From Protea cynaroides (Eukaryota; Streptophyta; Magnoliopsida; Proteales; Proteaceae): a stretch of 64,000 bases of DNA. This document shows, piece after piece, positions 1 through 10,841 of this stretch. The notes under the pieces are model-generated. The model ran no database searches and was not told the origin of the DNA. It was given only the letters and a program-made list of their open reading frames with translations. The position numbers and the translations under genes were made by a program. The stretch is from the NCBI GenBank assembly GCA_028583415.1, contig CM053270.1:5774342-5838341 (forward strand), written 5' to 3'. The first letter of the stretch is position 1. Each line of letters opens with the position of its first letter.

Positions 1-880
1 AGCCACGTAAGGAAGATTCCAAATCTGAGGCTCTAAAGAAGGCGGGATTCCGTGGTTCTCAAGCGGAGGCGTCAGATCCCATCGCGCATGAGCTGATTGG
101 CTGGACGCAGCGCATAATCATGCGTCGCATCACATGGAAGCAAAGCCGCGATCCAGTGTGATGCGCCTACGGTGCCGCGACAACATTGATCCAGATCGTG
201 CGGCTGGTATTAAAGCCGACTTGATCTGACGCTACTTATGCAGATCCAGCGGCGAGAATCAAATCCCGCCCTTTTAAGTGAGATCCGACGGCCAAAATGT
301 GTGATTCCCTTTTCAGCCAATCAGAGCGCGACAGGGCGCGGCTACGGTGTGTCGCAGGCGCACCATATGGAACCGAAAGATTCCATTTGGAATTTTTTCA
401 GAGGCCGAACTTGTTTATGCCATAACTTGGTCATCCGGTGGCCAAATCCGACGATCCAAATTGCACCGAGCTAGGTTTTTAATGCTCTTTCTATTGAGAA
501 TGGTTGGAGAGACTGCTGGCCGCGAGAAAAATCACAGAAGGGGAGTTTTTGAAGAAAAAGGGGAAAAACCTCTTATTTTTTATTTTTCTTGCTTTGGGAA
601 TTGAAGACAGTCATTCTCCATCGCTGTTTATGCTAATGCCGATACATTGAAGTGTTCTTGAAGGCTGGAAGAGCTTGATTGCATATGGCAAGGGTTTATT
701 GACTACCAGATGAAGAAGAACATCGTCAATTATCAGGAAAATTGGTTGTGAGATTTTCTTATCTCTTTTATTATTTATTGAACCAATCTATTGTATGTTC
801 AAGTAGGATAATGATGTTGAATGCCTATGGTACATGGGAATCTATTGTATGCTAGCATTAGGCAAAGAAAAAGAGAAGAA
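1..880. other. Unassigned repeat-like DNA, no gene recognised
   Basis: The first 500 bases are relatively GC-rich and carry recurring phrases such as GATCCGACGGCCA and TACGGTG, a texture common in plant LTR or leader sequence. Short open frames here have no recognisable motif and overlap one another. From about 600 to 880 the DNA is AT-rich and non-coding in appearance. I cannot name the repeat family. Confidence 0.3.
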
Positions 881-1410
881 AAATATTGAATGCCTTGCTA
901 GGGTAGGATTTAATTGTAGGGCATCATTATAAGCCCCAAAAATTGTATCTGTTGTGGTGTGTTCAGTGGGTGCTGGACACTGGCTTTATGCCTGAATTCT
1001 GGCGTTGTTACGCCCTCTCAGTTTTATGCTGGGAAAATTTAGGGTGAGCATCCTTGTCCTGTAAAGGGCTAAAAGTTGAGTATTGAGTAAATACGAAGCC
1101 CATTGGGCATTACTCCGTGGATTAGCCATCACTCACTGTGGTGGTGAACCACGTAATTTTTGTGTGTTGTGGTTTGCTTGTTTATGAGCTTTGTGAAGTG
1201 CGTGGAATGAATTGCAGGGATGGGTGTGCAAATCTCGGTAGACCTGGCCACCGAGTGGTGTGAGGTAGATTTGCATACGATTGTGTTTGGGACGAGTTAT
1301 TTTGTGAATATCACTGGGCAGCAAAGAAAAACCAAGGGAGAAATTATTCACACTGATTCACCCCCCCCCCCCTCTCAGTGTCATTCAAGGTTTATCAGCC
1401 TAAGCTTGTG
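880..1410 (+). repeat. Degenerate Ty1/copia-like LTR 3' part
   Basis: The block contains GAACCACGTAA followed by TTTTTGTGTGTTGTGG, then GATTCA, a run of 12 C (1361-1372) and CTCTCAGTG. That order is typical of the U5 end of many plant copia LTRs. It is followed near 1390 by GGTTTATCAGCCTAAG, which resembles a decayed initiator-Met PBS. No partner LTR or coding region survives. Assignment rests on remembered family texture and is tentative. Confidence 0.3.
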
Positions 1411-2828
1411 AAAAGGTTAGGCAGAGATACGAGGCGAGTATCAAGTGCCTCAACATGACGAGCGCAATCTACCAGTGCATCCCAATCCAGGTAATAACTT
1501 CTCTTCAATTATAAATATCGGTAATGTTAAAATTTGTGCAGCACTCCCCCACATTATCGTTCGTATAGAGAATTAGAATGTTGCCCCATCAGGAATTCCA
1601 ATTCCCTATGCTGAACTCATTACATAAGGCATTGAACAAAAGACAATGGCGGTAATAATGTTGTGCCAGAGACTGATACAAGGGTGACAACCTTGTCTAT
1701 CCCTTTATTACCACTGTTTTCCCACTGTCGCCGTCACCACTAGGCCCTTAAAGAGCTGGGCCATCGCACCAAGCTTGGATAAAAATTAGTGATTTCAACT
1801 TAGAGACAATCCCCCGGAGTGATCCCGAGCCCATGAACCTAAAAGATGTACCATGAGATTACCCTAGCAGCACCTTGGGTGATAAAAAGCATGCTCAACA
1901 GATGAGAATCGAGTGGTATGTCAAGGTCTAACCATGGATTGGTTACCAAGAGGACCTTGCTATAAGAAGGATAAAACCTTATCTATGATCGATAGAAGCT
2001 TAAATACAGTTTATGGAATGGAGGAAATGTAGCAATGGTGGGGAAACATGGACCTTGGAAAAATGCAATATGTTATTAAATGCAACTGATTTTGATAATG
2101 AGAAATCTACTATGCGAATATGATGTGATGTATGATTGATTACCGCACAGCTGATTATGATCCCTTGAGAAGTATGATGATTGGAACTTTGGGACCTTAA
2201 TGGAATTCTACCTATTTAACCCGCACATTGATGATTGAGTGAAATATCGATTCAAGCACGACTTGATGGTCAGCCAAACTAATAATGTGATAATTTTGGA
2301 AGATGCCAGCACATGCTCACGTTAACACACAGGTTGCCACCAACTATGAATCCCCAACATGGAGGCTACCATTCTGACTATTAAGACACATTATGCCCAG
2401 ATCCTTTCTGTGTCCAGACACCAAGGATACAGGGAGCCTAGTAAATGGAGTCGAAAGGACTGTCTGCCGTCAACATTCTGAATTCCAACAGGAGATGTTG
2501 GCCTCATTAATTGACACAATATGGCATGATCCCATGCCAGTCTTAGTCATGGTGGGAGTATCAGAAATGTTGGGAGAATTTATATACTACCTTTAAGAAT
2601 TTTATACAGTGCCTTCAAGAACAACATAGAAATGTTGTCTCCCAAATGGTGACGTGTCAAACATCCAAAGTGCAACCAAAACTTAGGAGGACATTAAAGA
2701 GGATGCATGGATAAACAGGGGGGGCTGGGAAACGACTTGTGAGATCTCCAGAATGGGACGGACCTCATAAGATATTGAAAGTTCAATGCCCTAATACATG
2801 ATCCTCATCGGTGAAATAACAACCAACA
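1411..2828. other. Unassigned stretch, no gene recognised
   Basis: About 1.4 kb with frequent stops in all frames. A 67-codon open frame at 2393-2596 has no recognised domain. Because a CCHC-containing remnant follows directly, part of this stretch may be decayed gag, but I see no convincing gag core motif. Confidence 0.25.
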
Positions 2829-3038
2829 ATGTCGGGATCCTTCATATCACGCAATAAGAATCATAACAAGTGTTATAGGTGTGGTAGCTAGGGGCACTTA
2901 GTGCGAGAATGCATACTACGTGATGCACAGGGACTTATGCCATTACTGGTGAAATTTAGGGCATGTTACAATTGCGATGAGCTTGGCCACCTGGCTCGTG
3001 ACTGCCTGAGACTTCGAAGACTCCCACCCCTGACATGA
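2829..3038 (+). pseudogene. Remnant with two CCHC zinc knuckles (gag-like)
   Basis: One reading frame starting at ATG 2829 encodes two CX2CX4HX4C knuckles. The first is at 2871-2912 (CYRCGS-stop-GHLVREC) and the second at 2964-3005 (CYNCDELGHLARDC). They are in the same frame, 17 codons apart. A TAG at 2889-2891 breaks the first knuckle and TGA ends the frame at 3036. Knuckles of this kind bind nucleic acid and are typical of retroelement nucleocapsid, though LINE ORF1 or a cellular CCHC protein is also possible. No protease or RT follows, so this is an isolated fragment. Confidence 0.5.
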
Positions 3039-3774
3039 CAACAAGGAGGAAACTAGTGCCCCATTTAAGAAAGTTCTTGGAATGGGTACCTCTTAGACCC
3101 CTGTTGTTTGATTGTTCTATTGCCTGCATGCATTTCCTACTTGAGGCACTTTGATTATGAGTGAGTAGGTGATATTGTGTCATGAATAAGTGACGACACA
3201 AGATATTAGTATTGGAGGTGACAACTTAGGCATGCCTTAATTTTGAAGATGAAATTCCTATAAGTTGGGGGATTATAAGACTAGCACTTGAAATCCACTA
3301 CTAACCTAGATTAAATAAGTGTTTTGGGCCTAAAGTCTTATTGTATCAATGGGCCTACGTAGATTGCTTTTATTCATTAATAATTAAAATCAATAATGTT
3401 TGTGTAACGATAAAGTTATCTAATTGCAATCTCATAGTCATAGGTATGAAGCACAGAAACAACTTCTCCACATTATGGGCGATTTTCTTTATTCTTTTAT
3501 TTTGACTTGAAATATATAAAAAAAACATTACCTTTGCACCGAAAACATGAAGTCTTTCGGGTATCATGCCCACCAACAATTAAAATTAGGTTTATGTTGT
3601 CATGTAGATTGTCTTTATTCTTTCCCAAAGTTATTTATTTTTAATAAAATAACTTTGGGCATAATTAAAATCGGTGGGGCCAGCTAAAAAAGAGAAATGT
3701 GGAGAACGCAACAGCTAATATCGGGGTTGCTCTCAACTATTTATATTGTCATGTCATCACACAAGATTAAGAGG
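3039..3774. other. AT-rich spacer, no gene recognised
   Basis: AT-rich DNA with no open frame of interest. Two similar phrases (GTAGATTG..TTTATTC, followed later by ATAATTAAAATC) occur near 3360 and 3605, which may be a small decayed duplication. The second contains a perfect inverted repeat, listed separately. Confidence 0.3.
3624..3659. repeat. Perfect 13-bp inverted repeat
   Basis: CCCAAAGTTATTT at 3624-3636 is the exact reverse complement of AAATAACTTTGGG at 3647-3659, leaving a 10-base AT-rich loop. It could be a remnant of a small inverted-repeat transposon or a fortuitous hairpin. No target duplication was identified. Confidence 0.5.
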
Positions 3775-4098
3775 TGTTAGCATTAGCGATGTGGGATCCA
3801 CTTTAGATTTAATATTTATTATTTTGAGATGTTTTCTATTTGATGTAAGTAATGGATTTGTTTTCACCATAGTTGTTTATTTGTTTCTTTATTGGTTAGG
3901 GTTTATTTCCTAAGTTGTCTAGATTTACTTTCTTAATTAGTTTATGATTGTAATTAAAAAAGTTTTCTAAACTATTGTTTCTCCTCTTTGATTATAAATA
4001 AAAGAACCATAGGAAGAGGAGAACACATTGATTTCCTCTCCCTCTTCTCCATTCTCCATTCTCTCCATCTTCATTTTTTTCTTTTCTATTTTGTTACA
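3775..4098 (+). repeat. Candidate Ty1/copia LTR (about 324 bp)
   Basis: The segment begins TGTTAGCATT and ends TTGTTACA, giving the TG...CA termini of an LTR. A TATA-like ATTATAAATAAAA lies near 3990-4003, followed by a CT-rich leader. It is followed immediately by a good initiator-Met PBS. Size and layout fit a short copia LTR. The 5' boundary is the best TG available and is not confirmed by a second LTR in the window. Confidence 0.55.
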
Positions 4099-4113
4099 TG
4101 GTATCAGAATAGG
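4099..4113 (+). promoter_or_regulatory. PBS for initiator tRNA-Met (copia-like element)
   Basis: TGGTATCAGAATAGG directly abuts the LTR end at 4098. TGGTATCAGA is the usual plant LTR-element primer binding sequence. Confidence 0.6.
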
Positions 4114-4929
4114 TGTCATTTTGAGAGTCGTCTGAGTTCATCATTCTAATGTGCAACAACCATTGCTGCTTATCTACCTCTACTACTGATCTACTGTCCA
4201 TATATACTTCATTACTATTGCTATCGACACCAATCTGGTTTACCATTATCAGATCTGCTGCCGCATCTATGTGCTGATCTGATAATACCGATCTGGATCT
4301 CTGCTCTATTATATTGTTGCTCTGCTCTTATGTTAGCTACTAATCTTCCTACTGCTGAAACTACTTCACCACTATTATCGAGTTTTTCAGATCCACTTAT
4401 AGTTCATCTGATCTACTCTCCTCTACTACTGTCGACACTTTTCAGATCTAAACTCAGATCCGACCTGCTACTACCCCTGATGATATGCTATTGTTCATAA
4501 ATCTGTTATGATCCATTATTTCCTTGTTCTTCTCTTCTCCCCTGTTTTGGGTGGTAATCCCAGCCCCAATTAAAACTTTTGATAACCCTAATTGCTCAGT
4601 CTTTCATTTCAAAACTTTAGGGATACCTCCAATCCTTGAGGGAGACCCAAACTGCTGAATTTTAAGCCCAACCCTTGCTGGAAACCAGAGTTTTACACTG
4701 AAACTCAAATCTGTAATCCCATCTTCTGCCTCCTACAGCTTCAAACATTTTTAATCCTTTTTAGAATCAGTTAATGGTGTGGATGTTGTATGCATTCAAG
4801 AGAATAGTCGATTACAGTTCTACTACTAAAATTTCTAGTCATTCTGACACTTATCGACGAAGTTCTTTCCTTTGAATCAAACCTGGTTCTTCCACCTCTA
4901 TTCTATTGAGAGGTGGAAAACAACCAATT
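4114..4929 (+). other. Non-coding interior downstream of copia-like PBS
   Basis: This stretch should be the leader and gag of the copia-like element, but all frames are closed and no gag or CCHC motif is seen. It contains CTACTACTG-type simple repeats. It may be a large-LTR-derivative style non-coding interior or heavily decayed. No 3' LTR appears before element A begins. Confidence 0.3.
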
Positions 4930-5246
4930 AACATTTTGGCTGAGTTGAAGATAAAATCATTTCCATGGTATTCTCAAAGCCAGCAAATCCGGAAGATAGG
5001 TTCATTGCAGCAAATTGGAATATTGATGTCCATTAAGAGTCTCAGGGTCGGCATGTCCGGATGCCATCTTGTCATCTTGTGTTCTGGGGTTTTTTTTTCT
5101 GGGTGTTTGTGCTAGTTTTAAATCATCTAGCTTGTAGATTTTTTTTCCTTGTCCAAGCCTAGTAGGCTGGTTGTTGTTTCCTTCCTTTGGGTTCTTTAAT
5201 AAAATTAACTATTTACCCAAAAAAAAAAAAACATTTTGGCTGAGTT
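4930..5246 (+). mobile_element. 5'-truncated L1-type LINE tail with target duplications
   Basis: The phrase AACATTTTGGCTGAGTT occurs at 4930-4946 and again at 5230-5246. Between the copies lies about 283 bp ending in TTTAATAAAATTAAC, TATTTACCC and a poly(A) run. Plant L1 LINEs commonly end in such an AATAAAATT plus poly(A) tail, and target-primed reverse transcription leaves duplications of this size. The insert is therefore read as a 5'-truncated, dead-on-arrival LINE in the + orientation. Removing it rejoins the host repeat without a gap. A processed pseudogene is a less likely alternative. Confidence 0.75.
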
Positions 5247-5749
5247 ATTATTTTATTTGCTTCTTTTCTCAAATACTCTAGGGCTTCATAAATAATTCTG
5301 GTTTGTCCTACTTTAATTATTCCTTCCAAGATTGTCCTCACTCATTAAATATAATTCCTGTCATATCCTAAAGTCTTGTTTGTTTGACTCAAAGATTTAA
5401 TAGTTTTGATTAATTTTAGAAGTGGCATTCCCTTGATATATTTACAGTTTTACCATTAAGGGTCTGTTTATTTGGCTTAAAAAGATATTAAAGTTTTAAT
5501 TTTTTTTTACAATATTATCATTCCTTCTTTGTTAACTACCCATAACCACTTAAACATTGTGGTTAATTACCAGATTGTCATTGGTTCTATTTGTTCCCCT
5601 TTTACGGGTCTGTTTGCCTTCCCTTAATGGTCATTCTAAAGTTCATTTTATTTACTACTTTGTCACTACTTCTTTTATTAGGTATTATTTGCATCATTTG
5701 TATTATTTGTTCATGTGGCATGCTCCACGTGAGGATGAGATTAGAGATT
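5247..5749. other. AT-rich spacer, no gene recognised
   Basis: Continuation of the sequence interrupted by the LINE. It is T-rich with no recognisable coding or structural feature. Confidence 0.3.
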
Positions 5750-5811
5750 CTTATCTGCTCAAGTTATCAATTGAAGATTACTTATCTGCTTAAGTCATTA
5801 GTTGAAGATTA
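5750..5811 (+). repeat. 31-bp tandem duplication
   Basis: CTTATCTGCTCAAGTTATCA...GAAGATTA at 5750-5780 is followed directly by a diverged copy at 5781-5811 with a few substitutions. This is local tandem duplication in non-coding DNA. Confidence 0.6.
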
Positions 5812-5872
5812 TTATTATTTATTGGTTTGTATCTACTAATGGAAGAAACACTTTTCTCTATCCTTGTTTGTG

Positions 5873-5994
5873 TCTACTACTACTTTGCTCATGTTAGAGT
5901 ATACTACTACCTTGCTTAATTAGAGCCTACTACTACTTTACTCATGTTAGAGCTTACTAATACCTTACTCGTGTCAGAGCCTACTACTATTGCA
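5873..5994 (+). repeat. 26-27 bp tandem repeat, about 4.5 units
   Basis: Units begin at 5873, 5900, 5926, 5953 and 5980, with consensus CCTACTACTACTTTACTCA...TAGAG. Divergence between units is moderate. A CTA/ACT-rich simple repeat follows at about 6040-6110. This is a small minisatellite next to the truncated left end of element A. Confidence 0.7.
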
Positions 5995-6136
5995 CGTGAT
6001 GCAATCTATCACTTAGTTCACACTAACCTATACTGTGGTGCTACCACTACTATTACTACTACTATTGCCACCGCTATTGCTACAACTACTACTGCTATAG
6101 CTATATTATTCCAAGCTGAAGCTCCTATATTCTCCC

Positions 6137-7057
6137 ATATTTAATTCTGTTTATTTATAACATAATGATGATGATGATGCTAAGAATAGGAATGTGAATA
6201 TATGTGTGTGGTTGGTGTGTTGGATGTGAATGGAGCATCAGGGGGAGGACGTAGCATGGTGGTCTTTGACCTCGTCACCAAACTCTAGCTCTATCTCTAC
6301 TCAAGTTTTGCCCACTAACATCGTCGTATCGCCATTACCTTATAGAACTATTACGTCGTAGGGCATCAGGGGAAGTATTGACAATGTTTGATCCGGACAC
6401 TTTAGCTCTATCTCTATTCCATGGTGGGTGCATGTGTAACGGCAATGGTGTTTTATCCATTGGGTGGATTCATACACTCGGGCATAGAGGTGCGGCGGCC
6501 ACCAAACCTTTCTATAGTACATTACAAACTTAAAATCTAGACCAAAGATATGAACTGAATGCATTCATATGTTTGTTGTATTTTTTTTATTTGCTCACTG
6601 AGCTGTGATGTGTGTTCACCCTTTCGACGTCGAATATTTTTAGTTCTTGATGCAGGTCCTCCTGTTGAAGAATATATGAATGCGCCAACGTATGGACACG
6701 TTGCTGCGATGGACGTAGAAGTTGAAGAAGATGCGCATGATTCGTCATGCAAGTGCAACTCATGTGTTTTTTATTAGCTTAGTTGCTTAGTTATGGGAAC
6801 ATTTAATTGGTTATTTTACTTTATTTTTTGTCTTGAGGTATATTGGAGATAATTGGATACTTAATTATGCTATCTCTATCAGATACTCAGTTCATTAGTA
6901 TTAAAGACTTCCGCTATAGTTTATTTACTCTGATTTTGCTTGTGGAATGTATCTGATTTAATCTAATGGGCACGGCCTATACGAGATCCTGGTTGAACCA
7001 TCGGTCTATGGACGGTTTATCACACCATTCTGGTAGATTCAGAATTGGGGTGTGACA
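6137..7057 (+). repeat. Element A 5' LTR, 3' portion only
   Basis: From about 6137 the sequence aligns by eye with the last 1.0 kb of B's LTRs: the ATGATGATGATG run, GTGTGTGGTTGGTGTG, the GCTCTATCTCTA motif, the 42-codon exon-like segment and the terminal TGTGACA at 7057. The first 1.3 kb seen in B, including TATA box and donor, are absent. The left edge is therefore a truncation, placed approximately. Confidence 0.75.
6648..6777 (+). other. LTR-embedded 42-codon exon-like segment (A)
   Basis: After TTCTTGATGCAG the frame reads DAGPPVEEYMNAP, an acidic stretch, and ends HDSSCKCNSCVFY-stop. The same segment, with nearly the same length and stop position, occurs in every other LTR of the window. 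The frame is also open upstream to ATG 6559, but that part is less conserved between families. Function unknown; see findings. Confidence 0.5.
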
Positions 7058-7060
7058 ACT

Positions 7061-7072
7061 TGGTATCAGAGC
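7061..7072 (+). promoter_or_regulatory. PBS, initiator tRNA-Met (A)
   Basis: TGGTATCAGAGC, three bases (ACT) after the LTR end. This is where minus-strand DNA synthesis would be primed. Confidence 0.85.
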
Positions 7073-7276
7073 TCTCAAGCTCTGCTCTATTAAATTGAAA
7101 TACTACTACAAGGGTCGTGTACTGAGTTAGGATAAATTAAAAGCTGTAATAAGAACACATCATAAGCACTTGATGTATGAGACATAAACTAAGAAAGAGA
7201 ATAATACACATATGTAAATGGGAAACCAATTATATATACATCCAAAAGAGAATAAGAAAAAGATACATCCGAATTA

Positions 7277-7312
7277 GAGTACGGTCCACAACCCAGACAG
7301 TTACTCTATAGT
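7277..7312. other. Conserved leader motif after PBS (A)
   Basis: Contains GTCCACAACCCAGACAG, the reverse complement of the CTGTC-N-GTGGAC motif found at the same place (between PBS and the aORF stop) in B, C, D and F. It can fold as GTCC/GGAC and could act in the aORF 3' UTR or as a genomic-RNA leader signal. Confidence 0.45.
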
Positions 7313-7338
7313 ATAAAATGAAAAAGAAATAAATAGTA

Positions 7339-8586
7339 TCATAAAGCTGGGGGTGCTGGAGGAAGAGGTGCCTCACGATCTCGGCCATAGTCTTCAGCAT
7401 ATACTCTTGCAAGCCAGGCTACCTGAGTCTGGGTAACTTGGAGACTAGCTACCAGATCTGCTACCCTTTGATCCGTGGTACACTAAGCCTCTCGAATTTC
7501 ATGTAGCAGCCCCATCATGTCATCGGGTGGTGGACGTGAAGGACCAGCTGGGTGAGAAGGAGCCCAAGAAGGGCAAGCTCTAGTGGAATGTTGTGGTGAT
7601 GGAGGAGGTATGACATCCACATCCATGTACATCCGATCATCATCCTCCTCATCATCACTCTCATGTGCCTCTGCTGCTACCTTTGTTGTTGTTGCTGTTG
7701 CCGCCTCTACATCTGCTACCGCTACCCGAGTGAGACGAGTGAGAGGATATCTCATAGCGTTTCTCTCATCATCACTAACCTGCACATCTCGCATCCCCAT
7801 CCTATAGATGGTCTCCCAGTCAAGGTCAGTTGAAATAGTGTCCTCGTAAATCCTCTCATCGACTAAGTCTACCTGTAAGCGAGTGAGTAAAGTGGTGATC
7901 AAACGCCCATAGGGTAGGTTATCCACCAGACCAGGCGTCGTGGCATAGTATATGGTCCTGATAATGATAAAAGGAAGGCAGATAGGCTGCCTAGTGCAGA
8001 AGCAGTACAGAAGGTACTAGGTCAACTGTGAAACCTTCTCATAGTGTCTACTCTGGGGAATCAGATTGTGTAGAATGATCTTGCAATACACTCAGGGCTC
8101 TGGATGTAAGTTAATTGCTTTCATCTGCCAATGATTGTTGTAAAGAATTTGATTATCTATTTCTACGTGCATTCACACTGATAGGAACGGGGGTTCCTTG
8201 GGTGCACAGTATACAAAGGGACCGTCATTTGAAAAACCCAGGATATCAGCCAACTCCTGGCAGTTAAATGAGACCTGTACCCCTTTAACTAAACTAGTGA
8301 TCCTGAGCTCTCTGCCCTTATTTATATCCTTTGGGTCACCCTCCACCTGTAAATTACAGTAAAACTATTTCACCAACTCAGGACAGGTGCAACCCTCATA
8401 CAAAATCACAGGGAGCCTGCTCATATCACCAAAAGCTCCCTCCACATCAAATAGGGCTAGGCTGGCCAAGTTGACACAAGGAACCCCTTCCACCTTCTTG
8501 TGCTCGTACCAAGGATACTATGCCTCTGTTTCAATGGACCTGAAGCGTTTGGGATCATGAACTCTGGGGACTTTAGTACGAGCCAT
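7339..8586 (-). pseudogene. Antisense accessory gene aORF, decayed (A)
   Basis: Reads from ATG 8586 leftward to TGA 7339-7341, opposite to gag. Conserved blocks in order: N-terminal MARTKVPRV, a region with FDVEGAFGDM, then LRITSLVKGV and ADILGFSNDG, YCKIILHNLIPQ, NLPYGRLIT, an acidic and alanine-rich linker, and a C-terminal tail ending with prolines. The pattern matches what I remember as the 'putative plant transposon protein' domain found in retrotransposon-linked ORFs; its biochemical role is unknown. Several in-frame stops make this copy a pseudogene; the last 147 codons (to 7483) remain open. A 5'-UTR intron precedes the start. Confidence 0.75.
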
Positions 8587-8591
8587 ATTGT

Positions 8592-9030
8592 CTGCAAGGG
8601 CATAGACCAACAAGCAACATATCAAATATAGTGAAAATTCAAAATTTTGGCATTATCACCGCGTGATTGGCCAAAAGCCTCACTTTTCACCCAAACATTT
8701 GGGTAAGAGGACTTACATAGGTCCTAAACCATCCTTCAAGGCTCATACAATCGAAAATTTAAACTAGGTAGGTCTAATTTGAAGAAATTTTGAGAATTGG
8801 GGGAAACCCCCAAAATTTAGGTAAAATATGAGAATTTTCAAGTTTCTATTAAACTAACCGATGAAACTTGAATTTTCTTGAGGGCTTTCATCCATTGGGT
8901 GGCCAATAGCAATAACCCCCAATAAAAATCAAATTGTTATAGTCAAAAAATGTTAATTTGAAGAAAACCCTATAAATGGAGCAATACCTAGGTATGGAAG
9001 CTTAAAAAGGAGAAAGAGTAGGGAACATAC
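8592..9030 (-). other. Predicted 5'-UTR intron of aORF (A)
   Basis: Read on the minus strand, a donor CCAA/GTATGTTCCC at 9030 and an acceptor CCCTTGCAG ending at 8592 bracket 439 bp just before the aORF ATG. The same position and size recur in B, C, D, E and F. The intron holds two conserved hairpin-like motifs. Confidence 0.6.
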
Positions 9031-9091
9031 TTGGAGGAACAGAATGTAGGTCGTAGATCAATGAAATAATCACCAAATTAGTATGGTTGAT

Positions 9092-9345
9092 ACTATAGCA
9101 ACTCAGTGGTGGTGAGTTGAGTTGTGAATAATAGAAAACAAAAGTGAAATTAAAAAAATGGCTCGAAATCAGAATTTAAAAACCTGATTTGGTGTCGTGT
9201 GGTCGTAGAATTCGACCAAAAATGTGACCCCACGATCGACCCCAAGATCGACCACAGGCTCTCTGTGAGCTAACAAGGTCCATGTGGTCGCAACCCTGTG
9301 GTCACATATAGTGCGACCCCACGATCGACCCACGATGAAATTGAC
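9092..9345 (-). promoter_or_regulatory. aORF promoter-like region with motif cluster (A)
   Basis: 9092-9104 is the reverse complement of GAGTTGCTATAGT, a version of the GAGTTGCTACAGT block found before every aORF intron. Upstream of it, 9190-9345 is dense in GGTCG and GATCGACC motifs. The same type of motif clusters in the LTRs of this family. The region lies between the divergent aORF and gag and may serve both. Confidence 0.5.
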
Positions 9346-9479
9346 CTGTTTTAACTGAATGACTTTAAAAATTGAAACTTTGCCTTGTTTAATTGGAAAT
9401 TAACATGAGATTAACGTATATTATGCTTGCCTCATATGTTTCCTTGATTTTTAGATACTACCACCATCGGAAACAGGAA

Positions 9480-10772
9480 ATGGTTGGCCGTAGAGTAAGT
9501 AGAAGGAGACAGAATGTCAACCCATCTCCACCACCTATGGAAACCAATGACAATGAAGGTCAGCAAGGACAGGAAGGAAATATTGGAACTCAACCTGCTA
9601 CGCCTCAGAATGTGCACACCCAAGCCAACCCAACCAACTTACCTGCACCACCTACAGATTTGGCTACTGTGGTGATGAATTTGACACAACAAATACAGCA
9701 TATATAGCAAATGCAAGCCAACATGCAAGCTACTATGGGAATTGCTTTCCCAGCTGCAAACACAACACCTCTACCTGTAGGACAAGCTAGAACTGTACCT
9801 GGTGGTAGCAACACTATACCCCAAGCACCGTAAACACCAGCAGTACAAAGCCAAGTGCCAAACCCTGAAGCACCGCAAGGCGGGTATAACCAAGGAAATT
9901 ATCAGTACCACCGCCTATGTATGGAGCATATGCACAGTATCAGCTTAATCACTCTAAAATAATCTAGTGTTTCCTAAAGTTAATGCCAAAGGAATTTACA
10001 AGCAAACCATCAGATTCATTATGGCTAGCTCACTGGATCGATGAGATGGAAAGAAACTTTATGATGATGTCTATAAATGAAGAAGACAAGGTATTATGTG
10101 CCACTTTTATGTTGAAAGGTAATGCACACCATTAGTGGAAATTTACTCGGAGTTATCTGTTGACAAAGCACACCTAATTGACCTGGGCTATCTATAAAGA
10201 AGCTTTATTCGAGAAGTATTTTCCAAGGAGTTTCAGAGATCAATTGGAAAAAGGAGTTTCTAAGTCTGTATCAGGGACAGATGAATGTGGACGTATATCA
10301 ACAGCGTTATGAAGAATAGTTTTTCTTCGCTCCCTATAGTATGCAGGAGGAAAATACCAAAACCTGAAGGTTCGTCATGGGACTTAGGGGAAGTATCCAT
10401 GAGCATGTATTGGGATTGGAAAAGAAGATTTATAATGAAGCTGTACAGATTGCTTGAGTACTAGAATCGAGCCAGAGGGAAAGTTATTTTTCTCAGAACA
10501 GGGGCATAAAAGGCCTAATGGAAATACATATAACGGAGGGAACACCAAGACATTCAAACCCTTCCGTACTCAAGGCTTTAATGCTACAGCCAAGACTACC
10601 CTAATGGCTCAACCTCAACAAAAGCAAAGCAGTGCTGGAGTTAAATGCTTCAACTTTGATCAAGTAGGACATTATTCAAGAGAGTGTCCCAAGCCAAGGA
10701 AGCAGTTACAGTAAGGAATAGTTTATGCAGTTACTTCTGAGAATGTTGTCGCATTGCCTGATGTGGTCACAG
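9480..10772 (+). pseudogene. gag: gag, decayed (A)
   Basis: Capsid/nucleocapsid polyprotein of the retroelement. It starts at ATG 9480 (MVGRRVSRRR), has a proline/glutamine-rich N-terminal part, then the Retrotrans_gag core (phrases such as MMSINEEDKVLCATFML) and a C-terminal zinc knuckle near 10648-10690. The knuckle reads CFNFDQVGHYSREC, so the second cysteine is lost. Several stops and frameshifts interrupt the core. An acceptor-like TTGATTTTTAG at 9454 lies just upstream, suggesting a spliced leader. The frame reads into the donor of the gag-pro intron at 10772. Confidence 0.8.
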
Positions 10773-10841
10773 GTATGACCTGAACTTTTCATTTTGTATT
10801 ACCTTGTGTGAGCATGTAGACTAAATTAAATCAAATCACAG
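10773..10841 (+). other. Predicted gag-pro intron, 69 bp (A)
   Basis: Donor GTCACAG/GTATGACC and acceptor AAATCACAG/GTATCGTACC bracket 69 bp. The interior holds the conserved phrase GAGCATGTAGACTAAA, which can supply a branch point. Unspliced, the frame stops at TGA within a few codons; spliced, gag continues in frame into protease. Confidence 0.65.

Noticed and set aside
1133..1411. Small frames on both strands around 1.1-1.4 kb
   Set aside because: They fall in the copia-like LTR remnant with a poly(C) run and have no recognisable motif.
2393..2596. 67-codon frame as a gene
   Set aside because: No motif, no start context of note, and surrounded by stops; chance frame.
6537..6758. Minus-strand frames overlapping the LTR exon-like segments (also 20862-21107, 30449-30694)
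   Set aside because: They are shadows of the plus-strand segment; the conserved length and stop are on the sense strand.
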